From NCBI GenBank assembly GCA_029051085.1, contig JAIDLK010000041.1:1-16902 (forward strand): a stretch of DNA of 16,902 bases, written 5' to 3'. Both the position numbers and the translations under genes were made by a program. This DNA comes from Alphaproteobacteria bacterium (GTDB taxonomy: Bacteria; Pseudomonadota; Alphaproteobacteria; Rs-D84). The notes beneath the pieces are model-generated. The model saw only the letters and a list, made by a program, of their open reading frames with translations. It did no database searches and had not been told where the DNA came from. Positions 5,201-11,800 of this stretch are shown one piece after another (positions within the stretch are counted from its first letter, which is position 1; every line of letters starts with the position of its first letter).

Positions 5201-6139
5201 TTATTCTTCGTTGGTTGATATTACCAAAACACGGTTACCCTTGTAAAACTTTGCATACGGAACCGGTGTTGCACGACCGAAATTACGAACCAATGCAGAT
5301 GCCACATCAACAAAGCGTCCCTTGAATACGGCACTGGCCTCGATTGGATATTCACGCGGAGTAGTCCAGACCAAATCCCATCCTTCCTTGTCACACCATG
5401 TCTGCAACACCTCTCGCAGTGTCTGGCCGTTTGCCACAACCCACGAACGCACCTGGTCCTGCATTGTAACCGGCGCCTCTGCATCCGCAGATGCATCCAC
5501 CGCGATTTCATCACCGGCATTGTCACCAGCGTTCAAACCGTCAGAGCCCGCCCCATCACCATTGGTCGGTGCAAAACCCATCTTGGCGGCATAGGCGGCA
5601 TATCCGTCGGCATATCCACCGCAATTCTTGCGAGAGCTGCGCGAAACAGCCAAAACATTTCCACCATCATCCTCTAGAACCTCTCGATGCAGCAAAGGCA
5701 TTTCAGAGCCCGAATTGCACTCATCGTCAAAACCGACCGGAATCTGTGTTCCATGCAGCATATTTGCCCCGCCGGACCAGCCGCCGAAATCACCACGCGT
5801 CCCCATATTAAAATTGTTTTCAACAACCAAGTCGGCACCTATCTTTGAAACGATGCGAATATTATCCGATGTTTTATCTTTGGCACATCCTCCGGCCTCG
5901 CACGCAACCTCTACGTCCGCATCAGACCCGGCCAACGGCCATGCCGGAACAACCGCCGGCGCTTGGTAATATTCCTGAACCTCGGTCTGGACAACATCCT
6001 CATATTCGCCACCCTGCTCTACCGCACGGTCTTCGGAATAAAACACCTCTGACGTAACGACCTGAGGCAGCCCCTGGGCGGCAAAGCAATACCCGGCCGC
6101 TGTTGCAAACATGGCAAAAATCAAAACCTTGCGGAACAT
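5201..6139 (-). CDS. Exported protein with TcpQ/PilL C-terminal domain
   Basis: The 312-residue protein has a Sec signal (MFRKVLIFAMFATAAGYCFA, cut near residue 20-21) and a C-terminal domain (about 225-312) that matches the TcpQ C-terminal family: SWVVANGQTLREVLQTWCDKEGWDLVW, a Y-x-I-x-A-x-A-x-F-x-G-x-F block, and KFYKGNRVLVI at the end. In Vibrio cholerae, TcpQ is a periplasmic partner needed to place and stabilise the TcpC secretin; R64 PilL carries the same domain. The middle region (about 90-180) is unfamiliar and contains most of the cysteines, followed by a Gly/Asp/Ala-rich acidic linker (about 190-225). A ribosome site (AAGGAAA) precedes the ATG, and a strong promoter lies just upstream. 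It is the first gene of a two-gene unit with the secretin, supporting a chaperone or scaffold role for it. Confidence 0.8.
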   Translation of the reverse strand: MFRKVLIFAMFATAAGYCFAAQGLPQVVTSEVFYSEDRAVEQGGEYEDVVQTEVQEYYQAPAVVPAWPLAGSDADVEVACEAGGCAKDKTSDNIRIVSKIGADLVVENNFNMGTRGDFGGWSGGANMLHGTQIPVGFDDECNSGSEMPLLHREVLEDDGGNVLAVSRSSRKNCGGYADGYAAYAAKMGFAPTNGDGAGSDGLNAGDNAGDEIAVDASADAEAPVTMQDQVRSWVVANGQTLREVLQTWCDKEGWDLVWTTPREYPIEASAVFKGRFVDVASALVRNFGRATPVPYAKFYKGNRVLVISTNEE

Positions 6140-6180
6140 GTTTATTTTCCTTTCCTATATTTTACATATATTTTATGCTT

Positions 6181-6209
6181 ATTATAACAAGTTGACCGAA
6201 TCTGTGCAA
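6181..6209 (-). promoter_or_regulatory. Strong promoter of the TcpQ-secretin operon
   Basis: The minus strand reads TTGCAC (6204-6209), a 17-base spacer and a consensus TATAAT (6181-6186), about 41 bases before the first ATG. This is one of the best promoter matches in the window. Confidence 0.75.
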
Positions 6210-6259
6210 GACTTAAAACTAAGGCAAAAGATAAAATCGCACGAATCGATAAAAGATGC

Positions 6260-6265
6260 TATACT
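6260..6265 (+). promoter_or_regulatory. Possible -10 element for the unknown gene-sufB-sufC unit
   Basis: TATACT lies 47 bases before the ATG at 6313. The -35 at proper spacing (TCGCAC) is poor, so an activator may be needed or the promoter may lie elsewhere. If real, it excludes the upstream ATG at 6256, which would be before the transcript start. Confidence 0.3.
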
Positions 6266-6312
6266 GCACTGCATCTGACTGGTTTATTTCATTCATAGGG
6301 GTTTGGAAACAC

Positions 6313-6852
6313 ATGCATGACAACTTGATTTTAGCAGGCCTTGCCATAACATGCGTCGCATCAATCGCTGCGACCGCAATTGCCGCCATGACGGGAATGC
6401 GCATACGCGAAATAAAAAAGACATTGACCCTGCAATACAACCTTATCGTGAAAATGCAGGCGGTCCTGAAAAATAAATCTGCGACAAATGCCGTGGCTGA
6501 AAACGCGGAAATGATTTACCAGGACCTGTTGCAGAATTTAATCCCAATAATGGCCGCAATTGACATAATGCCGCGCAATACGACCGAGCATCCCCTGTGG
6601 CGTGCACTGGGCGGAATAATGGATGAATACGCAAAAAATCCGTTCGCGCTGGAAAAACTGCGTCGCTGTATAAAACTTGACAGTGAAATCAGCAGACATA
6701 TTGACAACTATGTGCGCCGTGCAGACAGCTTTCTGCAGCATCTTGCCACAACCGAGCCCGACGGCATTCTGGCGGCAACATTTACAGACGGCCTGCTGGG
6801 GCAATCACTAACATTCTTTACCCAGGCAAAACAGCTGGCCGCCCAGGGATAA
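6313..6852 (+). CDS. Membrane-anchored protein of unknown function, coupled to sufB
   Basis: I do not recognise this family. With the start at 6313 the product has 179 residues: a hydrophobic N-terminal segment (MHDNLILAGLAITCVASIAATAIAAMTG) that looks like a single membrane anchor, then a long helical region facing the cytoplasm or periplasm, rich in charged residues, with several histidines but only one cysteine outside the anchor (in LRRCIKL). I prefer this start to the in-frame ATG at 6256 because that one overlaps a likely -10 element and yields no better signal. Only two bases separate its stop codon from the sufB ATG, and the sufB ribosome site lies inside it, so translation is coupled. 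That makes a role near Fe-S assembly conceivable, such as membrane tethering, but nothing in the sequence shows it. Confidence 0.7.
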   Translation: MHDNLILAGLAITCVASIAATAIAAMTGMRIREIKKTLTLQYNLIVKMQAVLKNKSATNAVAENAEMIYQDLLQNLIPIMAAIDIMPRNTTEHPLWRALGGIMDEYAKNPFALEKLRRCIKLDSEISRHIDNYVRRADSFLQHLATTEPDGILAATFTDGLLGQSLTFFTQAKQLAAQG

Positions 6853-6854
6853 AA

Positions 6855-8183
6855 ATGCCACAGCTTTCTGAAAATCTTATACGCGAAATATCGGCCGCCC
6901 GTGGCGAGCCCCAATGGCTGCTGCAATGGCGTCTGGATGCATTTTGGGCATGGCAAAAAATGACCGAGCCCCACTGGGCGGATTTTGAATACAGCCCGAT
7001 TGACTACGACGGCTTAAACTACTATAACGAGCCGTCACAGATAGACAATTCGGACTTGGCCGAAACATATGAAAAAATGGGCCTGCCGGAATCGGAGCGT
7101 CGCGCACTGCTGGGGATGGCAACAGATACGGTTATTGACAGCCGCTCGGTACATACATCATATACCGAAGAGCTAAACAAGCTTGGCATTATATTCATGC
7201 CGATGTCCGATGCAGTACGTACACACCCCGACTTGGTAAGAAAATATTTAGGCTCAGTCGTTCCCGCAACAGACAATTTTTTTGCCGCATTAAACGCCGC
7301 AACATTTTCCGACGGAACGTTTGTATACATACCTCCTGAGACCAAATGCCCGATTGACCTGGCCAGCTATTTCCGCATAGAAACCGCTAAAATCGGTCAA
7401 TTTGAACGAACACTAATTATCGCTGACCGCGGTTCAGAGTTATCATACATGGAGGGCTGCAGCGCGCCGCGCCGCCCCGGTCACCAGCTGCACAGCGGTG
7501 TTGTTGAGATTATCGCCTTGCCAAATGCAAAAGTAAAGTACGCAACTGTTCAAAACTGGTATGCGGGGGAATACAAAGACGGAAAAAACACCGGCGGAAT
7601 ATTAAACTTTGTAACCAAGCGCGGCCGTGCCGAAGACAGCGCGGAAATCCTCTGGACCCAGGTGGAAATCGGTTCCGCCCTGACCTGGAAATACCCGTCT
7701 ACAATTCTGGCCGGCAACAACGCACACAGTGATTTTTATTCTTTATCCATAACACGCGGCGCCCAGTGTGCAGATACGGGTACAAAAATGATTCATATCG
7801 GCGACAATACAATATCTAACATAGTGTCATACGGCGTGGCTTTGGATGCTTCGCGCCAGACATTTCGCTCCATGGTGGCTTTTTCCGGACAACATGGCAA
7901 GAACGCCTCAAAATGCGACACGCGAATAATCGGCAACCTGGCCACGGCGAATACACTGCCTACTATAATTCACTCTAATCCTGATAACGAACAAAGCCAT
8001 GAGGCCACAACCGGCGCGATAGATGCGGACGCATTACGCTATTTGGAAATGGGCGGCCTGGGAACGGACACCGCCACAGCTTTAATTATAGGCGCCGCCG
8101 CCGCACCTGTGATATCACGCCTGCCGATGGAATTTCTGGTCGAATCAAAACAGCTTATACAAATGGCATTGGCACAACAATAA
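6855..8183 (+). CDS. sufB: Fe-S cluster assembly scaffold SufB
   Basis: SufB is the scaffold on which Fe-S clusters are built in the cytosolic SUF system, working with the ATPase SufC. The 442-residue protein shows the SufB N-terminal block EPQWLLQWRLDAFWAWQKM (18-36) and EPHWADFEYSPIDYDGLNYY (38-57), the MEGCSAP motif (Cys202, matching E. coli SufB Cys254), TGTKMIHIGDNTISNIVSYGVA (308-329), SKCDTRIIG (Cys354, matching Cys405), and HEATTGAI (382-389) followed by LPMEFLVESKQLI near the end. These separate it from SufD. It is about 50 residues shorter than E. coli SufB, and two usually conserved non-catalytic cysteine positions in the C-terminal part (in the CGAHT and NGFC blocks) are replaced by alanine. 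It is tightly coupled to the preceding unknown gene and followed 14 bases later by sufC. Confidence 0.94.
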   Translation: MPQLSENLIREISAARGEPQWLLQWRLDAFWAWQKMTEPHWADFEYSPIDYDGLNYYNEPSQIDNSDLAETYEKMGLPESERRALLGMATDTVIDSRSVHTSYTEELNKLGIIFMPMSDAVRTHPDLVRKYLGSVVPATDNFFAALNAATFSDGTFVYIPPETKCPIDLASYFRIETAKIGQFERTLIIADRGSELSYMEGCSAPRRPGHQLHSGVVEIIALPNAKVKYATVQNWYAGEYKDGKNTGGILNFVTKRGRAEDSAEILWTQVEIGSALTWKYPSTILAGNNAHSDFYSLSITRGAQCADTGTKMIHIGDNTISNIVSYGVALDASRQTFRSMVAFSGQHGKNASKCDTRIIGNLATANTLPTIIHSNPDNEQSHEATTGAIDADALRYLEMGGLGTDTATALIIGAAAAPVISRLPMEFLVESKQLIQMALAQQ

Positions 8184-8197
8184 TACGGGGAGTCAAC

Positions 8198-8872
8198 ATG
8201 CTGGAAATTAAAAATCTTGCCGTTTCAATGGACGGGAAAAAATTATTATCCGACATAAATATTTGCATTGCATCCGGCGCACGGCACCTGCTTGCAGGTC
8301 ACAATGGCAGTGGGAAATCAACCCTGGCCGCCGTCATTGCCGGCGACGGGCGCTATACAATAGATGCCGGTCAAATAATATTTGATGGCCGCAATATAAC
8401 AAATGAAAACGCAACAACACGCGCCTTACTGGGGATATTTTTGGGCGCACAAAACGTGCCTGAAATTCCGGGTCTGACATGGCTAAGCTTTCTGAAGCAT
8501 TCCGCGGCGGCCCATGCACATTTTCAAACCGGCCGCGAATTGTCAATGGGTGAATTTCTGGCACGCATGGAACAGGCACGCACACGCCTTAATATTCCAA
8601 AAGAATGGCTGAATCGTAGCGTAAACGTCGGATTCTCCGGGGGCGAGCGTAAGCGCATGATGCTGCTTCGCCTTGTCATGACGGAACCACGATTGGCAAT
8701 ACTTGATGAACCGGACTCTGGCGCCGATACGGATACCCAACGCCTGATAGCACAAATAATGCATGACATGAAAGACACTTCTTTCTTGTTCATCAGTCAC
8801 CAGCCAAACTTTACAGACCTTGTTGCCCCTACTGCGCAAACCGTGCTTTTCCACGGCGAACTTGCAAAATAG
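8198..8872 (+). CDS. sufC: Fe-S cluster assembly ATPase SufC
   Basis: SufC is a cytosolic ABC-type ATPase that drives conformational change in the SufB scaffold (or SufBD). The 224-residue protein has Walker A GHNGSGKST (34-42), a Q-loop with the SufC-type AQNVPEIPG (84-92), signature SGGERKR (147-153), Walker B LAILDEPDSGAD (167-178) and a switch histidine in ISHQ (His201). It is somewhat shorter than the usual 245-250 residues. A strong ribosome site (GGGGAG) precedes the ATG. An intrinsic terminator follows at once, so the unit ends here; sufD, sufS and sufE/sufU, which commonly follow in bacteria, are not in the window. They may be elsewhere, or SufB2C may act without SufD. Confidence 0.94.
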   Translation: MLEIKNLAVSMDGKKLLSDINICIASGARHLLAGHNGSGKSTLAAVIAGDGRYTIDAGQIIFDGRNITNENATTRALLGIFLGAQNVPEIPGLTWLSFLKHSAAAHAHFQTGRELSMGEFLARMEQARTRLNIPKEWLNRSVNVGFSGGERKRMMLLRLVMTEPRLAILDEPDSGADTDTQRLIAQIMHDMKDTSFLFISHQPNFTDLVAPTAQTVLFHGELAK

Positions 8873-8877
8873 TCATT

Positions 8878-8899
8878 ACGGGGCCCCGGCCCCGTTTTC
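8878..8899 (+). terminator. Intrinsic terminator after sufC
   Basis: Stem ACGGGGC/GCCCCGT (8878-8884 with 8889-8895), loop CCCG, followed by TTTTCATTTT. It begins five bases after the sufC stop codon. Confidence 0.85.
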
Positions 8900-8902
8900 A
8901 TT

Positions 8903-8930
8903 TTGTCCGGCGATAAAGTTGTGATAAAAT
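8903..8930 (+). promoter_or_regulatory. Probable promoter of the membrane protein-transporter pair
   Basis: TTGTCC (8903-8908), a 16-base spacer and TAAAAT (8925-8930) lie about 27 bases before the ATG at 8958, just past the sufC terminator. Confidence 0.45.
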
Positions 8931-8957
8931 ACATCAGATACAAACAAAGGGAAACTT

Positions 8958-9863
8958 ATGCCTCAACAAAACAACAACAGACTTTTATCTTGGCTGGTAA
9001 CACGACCGATTATGTTCGCCATAATTGCATTTGTCGCGATAATTGCCGCAACTACAATCGCCGGCCTTGTCGGCAGCCGCTTGGCCGCCCCTATTGCAAA
9101 CATCTTGGTAGTTATTGCATTTCTTGGGGCAAGCGCTTGGCTTGTACGCAAATTGCCGGGCACAAACCTTAACCGACGCGACTTTATTGCAATAAGCAAT
9201 GCCCAAATGTTTATAACCTCTATCGCATTTATAACATCGACTCTTCTTATAATACACAATGCCCAGACGTTGATGCTGCGCATGCTGTGGCTGGAATCTC
9301 AATCAAGCATGTCGTTCGTTGTATTGATTGCGGCCATATCTTTGTTCTATCTGTATCTGTGCGGCATATTTGTCGCAAACCTATACGCCAAATACCGCCG
9401 CATTCGGGCAATGGGTGTCGGCATGTGGAAAACACTGGCGACAGCACCCTTTGGCTTTGCCATGTTGTGGATACCGGGATATCTTATGGATGATACGGAG
9501 ACAAAAAACACGCCGGAACGCCGCGGCTGGTATAACCGCCTGACCGATTGGATTGTGGCGCGCAATTATCGCGCGGCCGGAATACTGGTCCTGTTGATAA
9601 TGATGGCCGGTTTCACATTCGGCTACCCCGCATTATTACTGACACTTGGTCTGGGCGTACTGTTTGCCGTCTGGACACAGATTGTCGGAATAAAGCGCAT
9701 GCGCCAAAATATCGGCGGTGCATATGCCACAACTGCAATTGTGATAAATATTCTTGCAATAATCAGTATCTGCGGATATGCCGCAATGGTACGGCATACG
9801 CCAAAAGCAACATTCGAAACGCCGGAAATGGTTCAATATATCGAAGGCACACAACAACAATAA
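8958..9863 (+). CDS. Multi-pass inner-membrane protein of unknown function
   Basis: I do not recognise this family. The 301-residue protein begins with a short polar tail (MPQQNNNR) and then about seven hydrophobic segments: two near the N-terminus (about 18-64), two in the middle (about 85-145 with a polar loop), one around 160-175, and three in the C-terminal half (about 205-285). A polar, charged loop with DDTETKNTPERRGWYNRLTDWIVARNYR (about 178-205) separates the halves. There is no obvious catalytic motif or conserved charged residue inside a membrane segment. The ribosome site AAGGGAAA lies close before the ATG. The next gene, an AI-2E-family transporter, starts 49 bases after its stop with no terminator between, so they are probably co-transcribed. 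Confidence 0.75.
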   Translation: MPQQNNNRLLSWLVTRPIMFAIIAFVAIIAATTIAGLVGSRLAAPIANILVVIAFLGASAWLVRKLPGTNLNRRDFIAISNAQMFITSIAFITSTLLIIHNAQTLMLRMLWLESQSSMSFVVLIAAISLFYLYLCGIFVANLYAKYRRIRAMGVGMWKTLATAPFGFAMLWIPGYLMDDTETKNTPERRGWYNRLTDWIVARNYRAAGILVLLIMMAGFTFGYPALLLTLGLGVLFAVWTQIVGIKRMRQNIGGAYATTAIVINILAIISICGYAAMVRHTPKATFETPEMVQYIEGTQQQ

Positions 9864-9912
9864 AAAAACGCGCTATGTGCATGATTTGCCGGCCTACAAG
9901 GATTTTACAACG

Positions 9913-10959
9913 ATGCTGAACGGACTTGTTTTATTTGTCGGGATAATATTTATATTATGGATGGGGCGGTCTATTTTTATCCCCCTGTTGGTCGCCACAT
10001 TCATGTGGTATCTGATAAACGCAATCAGTGCATACTACCGCAAAGTTTTCCCGTTTACCAAACCTCGGGGCGGCATCCATCCTATTCCGGCCCGCGTATT
10101 TGACTGGACGTCAAATTTATTGGCCGCGGCAACGATTGGCGGAGTAATATATCTGTTCATAACACAAATTCGCCCAATGTCGTCGGAACTGATTGCAGCC
10201 CTGCCGGAAATGCAAACAAGAATCATAAATCTTGCGGAATACATATCCGTGCAAATGGGCGTAAAACTTGATGCATCCCTAATACCGAATATCAGCAAAA
10301 TCGCAACAAACGTCGGTATATCGGCCGCATCCATTGCAACGACAATTGGCATGATTGTTGTTTATATGATATTCATGTTCGTTGAACAAAGCACATTTAA
10401 CCGTAAGTTTGCCGCAATGTTTCCCAATAAGCGCCAATCGAAAAAAATGAGTTATATAATTTCCAGCATAGATACAAACATGAAGAAATATCTGTTCGTA
10501 AAGACATTCATATCCGCCATTACAGGTATTTTGTCATATGTATGGTTGCGTTCACTGGGCCTGGAATTCGCGGGTGTATGGGCATTCATAGTATTCATAA
10601 CAAGCTATATCCCTACAATCGGCGCAATCGTCGCATGTGGGCTGCCGATATTGTACTCCCTAATAAACGCCCCAACACTGCATCAGCCGGTATTGGTCGC
10701 ATGCGGTCTAATCGGTCTGCAGATAATATTTGGAAATATACTGGAGCCCAAACTTACCGGCAAAACACTTAATCTATCCACACTGGCAATACTTATAAAC
10801 CTTGTATTCTGGGGAATGATTTGGGGCATTGCGGGAATGTTTTTCAGCGTACCACTGCTGGTGGCGACATTCATCATAACCGCCCAGTTTGATTCAACAC
10901 GCTGGATTGCGGTTCTGCTGTCGGCTGATGGCAAAATTCCGGACAAACGCGAAGAATAA
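9913..10959 (+). CDS. AI-2E family transporter (PF01594-type membrane protein)
   Basis: Members of this family are inner-membrane proteins; a few export autoinducer-2 or act as ion antiporters, but most have no known substrate. The 348-residue protein has the family layout: two N-terminal membrane segments (about 3-40), a third at about 68-87, a helical periplasmic or cytoplasmic stretch (about 90-130), a segment near 140-155, and a C-terminal block with TSYIPTIGAIVACGLPILYS and GNILEPKLTGKTLNLSTLAI plus LVFWGMIWGIAGMFFSVPLLVA, the most conserved part of the family. I chose the ATG at 9913 because AAGGA lies ten bases before it; upstream in-frame codons overlap the preceding gene and have no ribosome site. 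The substrate cannot be told from sequence; calling it a quorum-sensing exporter would be unsupported. Confidence 0.88.
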   Translation: MLNGLVLFVGIIFILWMGRSIFIPLLVATFMWYLINAISAYYRKVFPFTKPRGGIHPIPARVFDWTSNLLAAATIGGVIYLFITQIRPMSSELIAALPEMQTRIINLAEYISVQMGVKLDASLIPNISKIATNVGISAASIATTIGMIVVYMIFMFVEQSTFNRKFAAMFPNKRQSKKMSYIISSIDTNMKKYLFVKTFISAITGILSYVWLRSLGLEFAGVWAFIVFITSYIPTIGAIVACGLPILYSLINAPTLHQPVLVACGLIGLQIIFGNILEPKLTGKTLNLSTLAILINLVFWGMIWGIAGMFFSVPLLVATFIITAQFDSTRWIAVLLSADGKIPDKREE

Positions 10960-10992
10960 AAATCGTGCTATATGCATTGAATCCGGGACTTT

Positions 10993-11448
10993 TTAAACAT
11001 CACTTCTACGCATAAGCGCAATCGCATTTTCAAGTATTATGCGCGCGGCCTCTGAATCAAGGCGCTGTTTTATATCCGTACGCCGTACCTTACCCATTGA
11101 TTCCTGGGCGGCGACACTGGTTAAATTTTCTTCGATAAAAGCAATTGGCAAATCGATGTATGTGCACACCTGTGCGGCATGCGCACGAATTTCATCACAG
11201 ATTTCAGACGGGCTTCCGTCGGAATGAACGGGCATTCCAATTATAATACCCTTTGCATTTTCCGCCCCCGCCAGTTCCGCAACACGCCGTGCCCATGAAT
11301 TATCGCCACGCGGCGTGACAATGACAGGCCGCACAAATACAAATTCACGGGATGCGTCTGATACGGCGACCCCTGTGCGACGCGCGCCCCAGTCAAGCCC
11401 AATTATGCGCCCTGTGCGCGGAAAACCCTTGAAATCTGGCAGAATCAT
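10993..11448 (-). CDS. ruvX: RuvX/YqgF family Holliday junction resolvase-like nuclease
   Basis: RuvX (YqgF) is an RNase H-fold nuclease linked to 16S rRNA 5'-end maturation in E. coli and to Holliday junction resolution. The 151-residue product has GLDWGARRTGVAVSD near the N-terminus (metal-binding Asp), IIIGMPVHSDGSPSEICDEIRAHA in the middle, and EENLTSVAAQESM in place of the usual DERLTT; the metal-binding acidic position is kept as Glu but the Arg is Asn, a mild divergence. LDSEAARIIL near the C-terminus supplies the last acidic residue. I chose the ATG at 11448 because AAAGGA lies eight bases before it and the family core starts soon after; the longer open frame extends antisense into gatC. 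It is convergent with the AI-2E gene and divergent from gatC by 37 bases. Confidence 0.92.
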   Translation of the reverse strand: MILPDFKGFPRTGRIIGLDWGARRTGVAVSDASREFVFVRPVIVTPRGDNSWARRVAELAGAENAKGIIIGMPVHSDGSPSEICDEIRAHAAQVCTYIDLPIAFIEENLTSVAAQESMGKVRRTDIKQRLDSEAARIILENAIALMRRSDV

Positions 11449-11456
11449 TATATAAT
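11429..11456 (+). promoter_or_regulatory. Promoter of gatCAB, inside the ruvX 5' end
   Basis: TTGAAA (11429-11434), a 16-base spacer and a consensus TATAAT (11451-11456) lie 29 bases before the gatC ATG. The -35 is within ruvX codons and the -10 overlaps the ruvX ribosome-site region on the other strand. Confidence 0.7.
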
Positions 11457-11470
11457 CCTTTGGTAATTTT

Positions 11471-11499
11471 AATATAGGATGAAACATGGCGTTTAGCAA
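11471..11499 (-). promoter_or_regulatory. Promoter of ruvX, inside the gatC 5' end
   Basis: The minus strand reads TTGCTA (11494-11499), a 17-base spacer and TATATT (11471-11476). The -35 lies in gatC codons. The expected start near 11464 is next to that of the gatC promoter, so the two promoters are interlocked. Confidence 0.5.
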
Positions 11500-11779
11500 G
11501 CAGCAATTGCGCAAATTCGCGGATTTAATACGAATAGAAATTCCCGACGACAAGCTTGAGGAAATGAACATTGACTCGGTCATTGAATGGCTGGATAAAC
11601 TACAAAAAATAGACACCACCGGGGTCATGCCGATGATATCTCCGGCAGAACACGAAATGCCACGCAGATCAGATACGGTAACCGACGGTAACATTCGTGA
11701 TGCGGTTCTGGCGAACGCCCCTGACAAGGCCGGCGTTTCCCGCGGCTATTTTGCCGTACCAAAAGTTATGGACGAATAA
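11486..11779 (+). CDS. gatC: Asp-tRNA(Asn)/Glu-tRNA(Gln) amidotransferase subunit C
   Basis: GatC wraps around and stabilises the GatA-GatB complex, which converts Glu-tRNA(Gln) to Gln-tRNA(Gln) and/or Asp-tRNA(Asn) to Asn-tRNA(Asn) with glutamine as ammonia donor. The 97-residue protein has the family pattern: an N-terminal helical half (FSKQQLRKFADLIRIEIPDDKLEEM), a second helix (VIEWLDKLQKIDTTGVMPM), and the extended C-terminal half with the MPRRSDTVTDG and ANAPDKAGVSRGYFAVPKV blocks. Length is normal. An AGGAT ribosome site precedes the ATG. gatA follows 21 bases after the stop codon. Confidence 0.95.
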   Translation: MAFSKQQLRKFADLIRIEIPDDKLEEMNIDSVIEWLDKLQKIDTTGVMPMISPAEHEMPRRSDTVTDGNIRDAVLANAPDKAGVSRGYFAVPKVMDE

Positions 11780-11800
11780 TAAAAACATCAGGAACAAACA

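Noticed and set aside
6855..8183. Assigning this gene as SufD
   Set aside because: The N-terminal EPxWxLxWRL and EPHW blocks, the EGCSAP motif and the KCD cysteine are SufB features; SufD lacks them.
9778..9912. Upstream extension of the AI-2E transporter frame into the preceding gene
   Set aside because: No ribosome site, overlap with a real gene, and the first membrane segment begins right after the Met at 9913.
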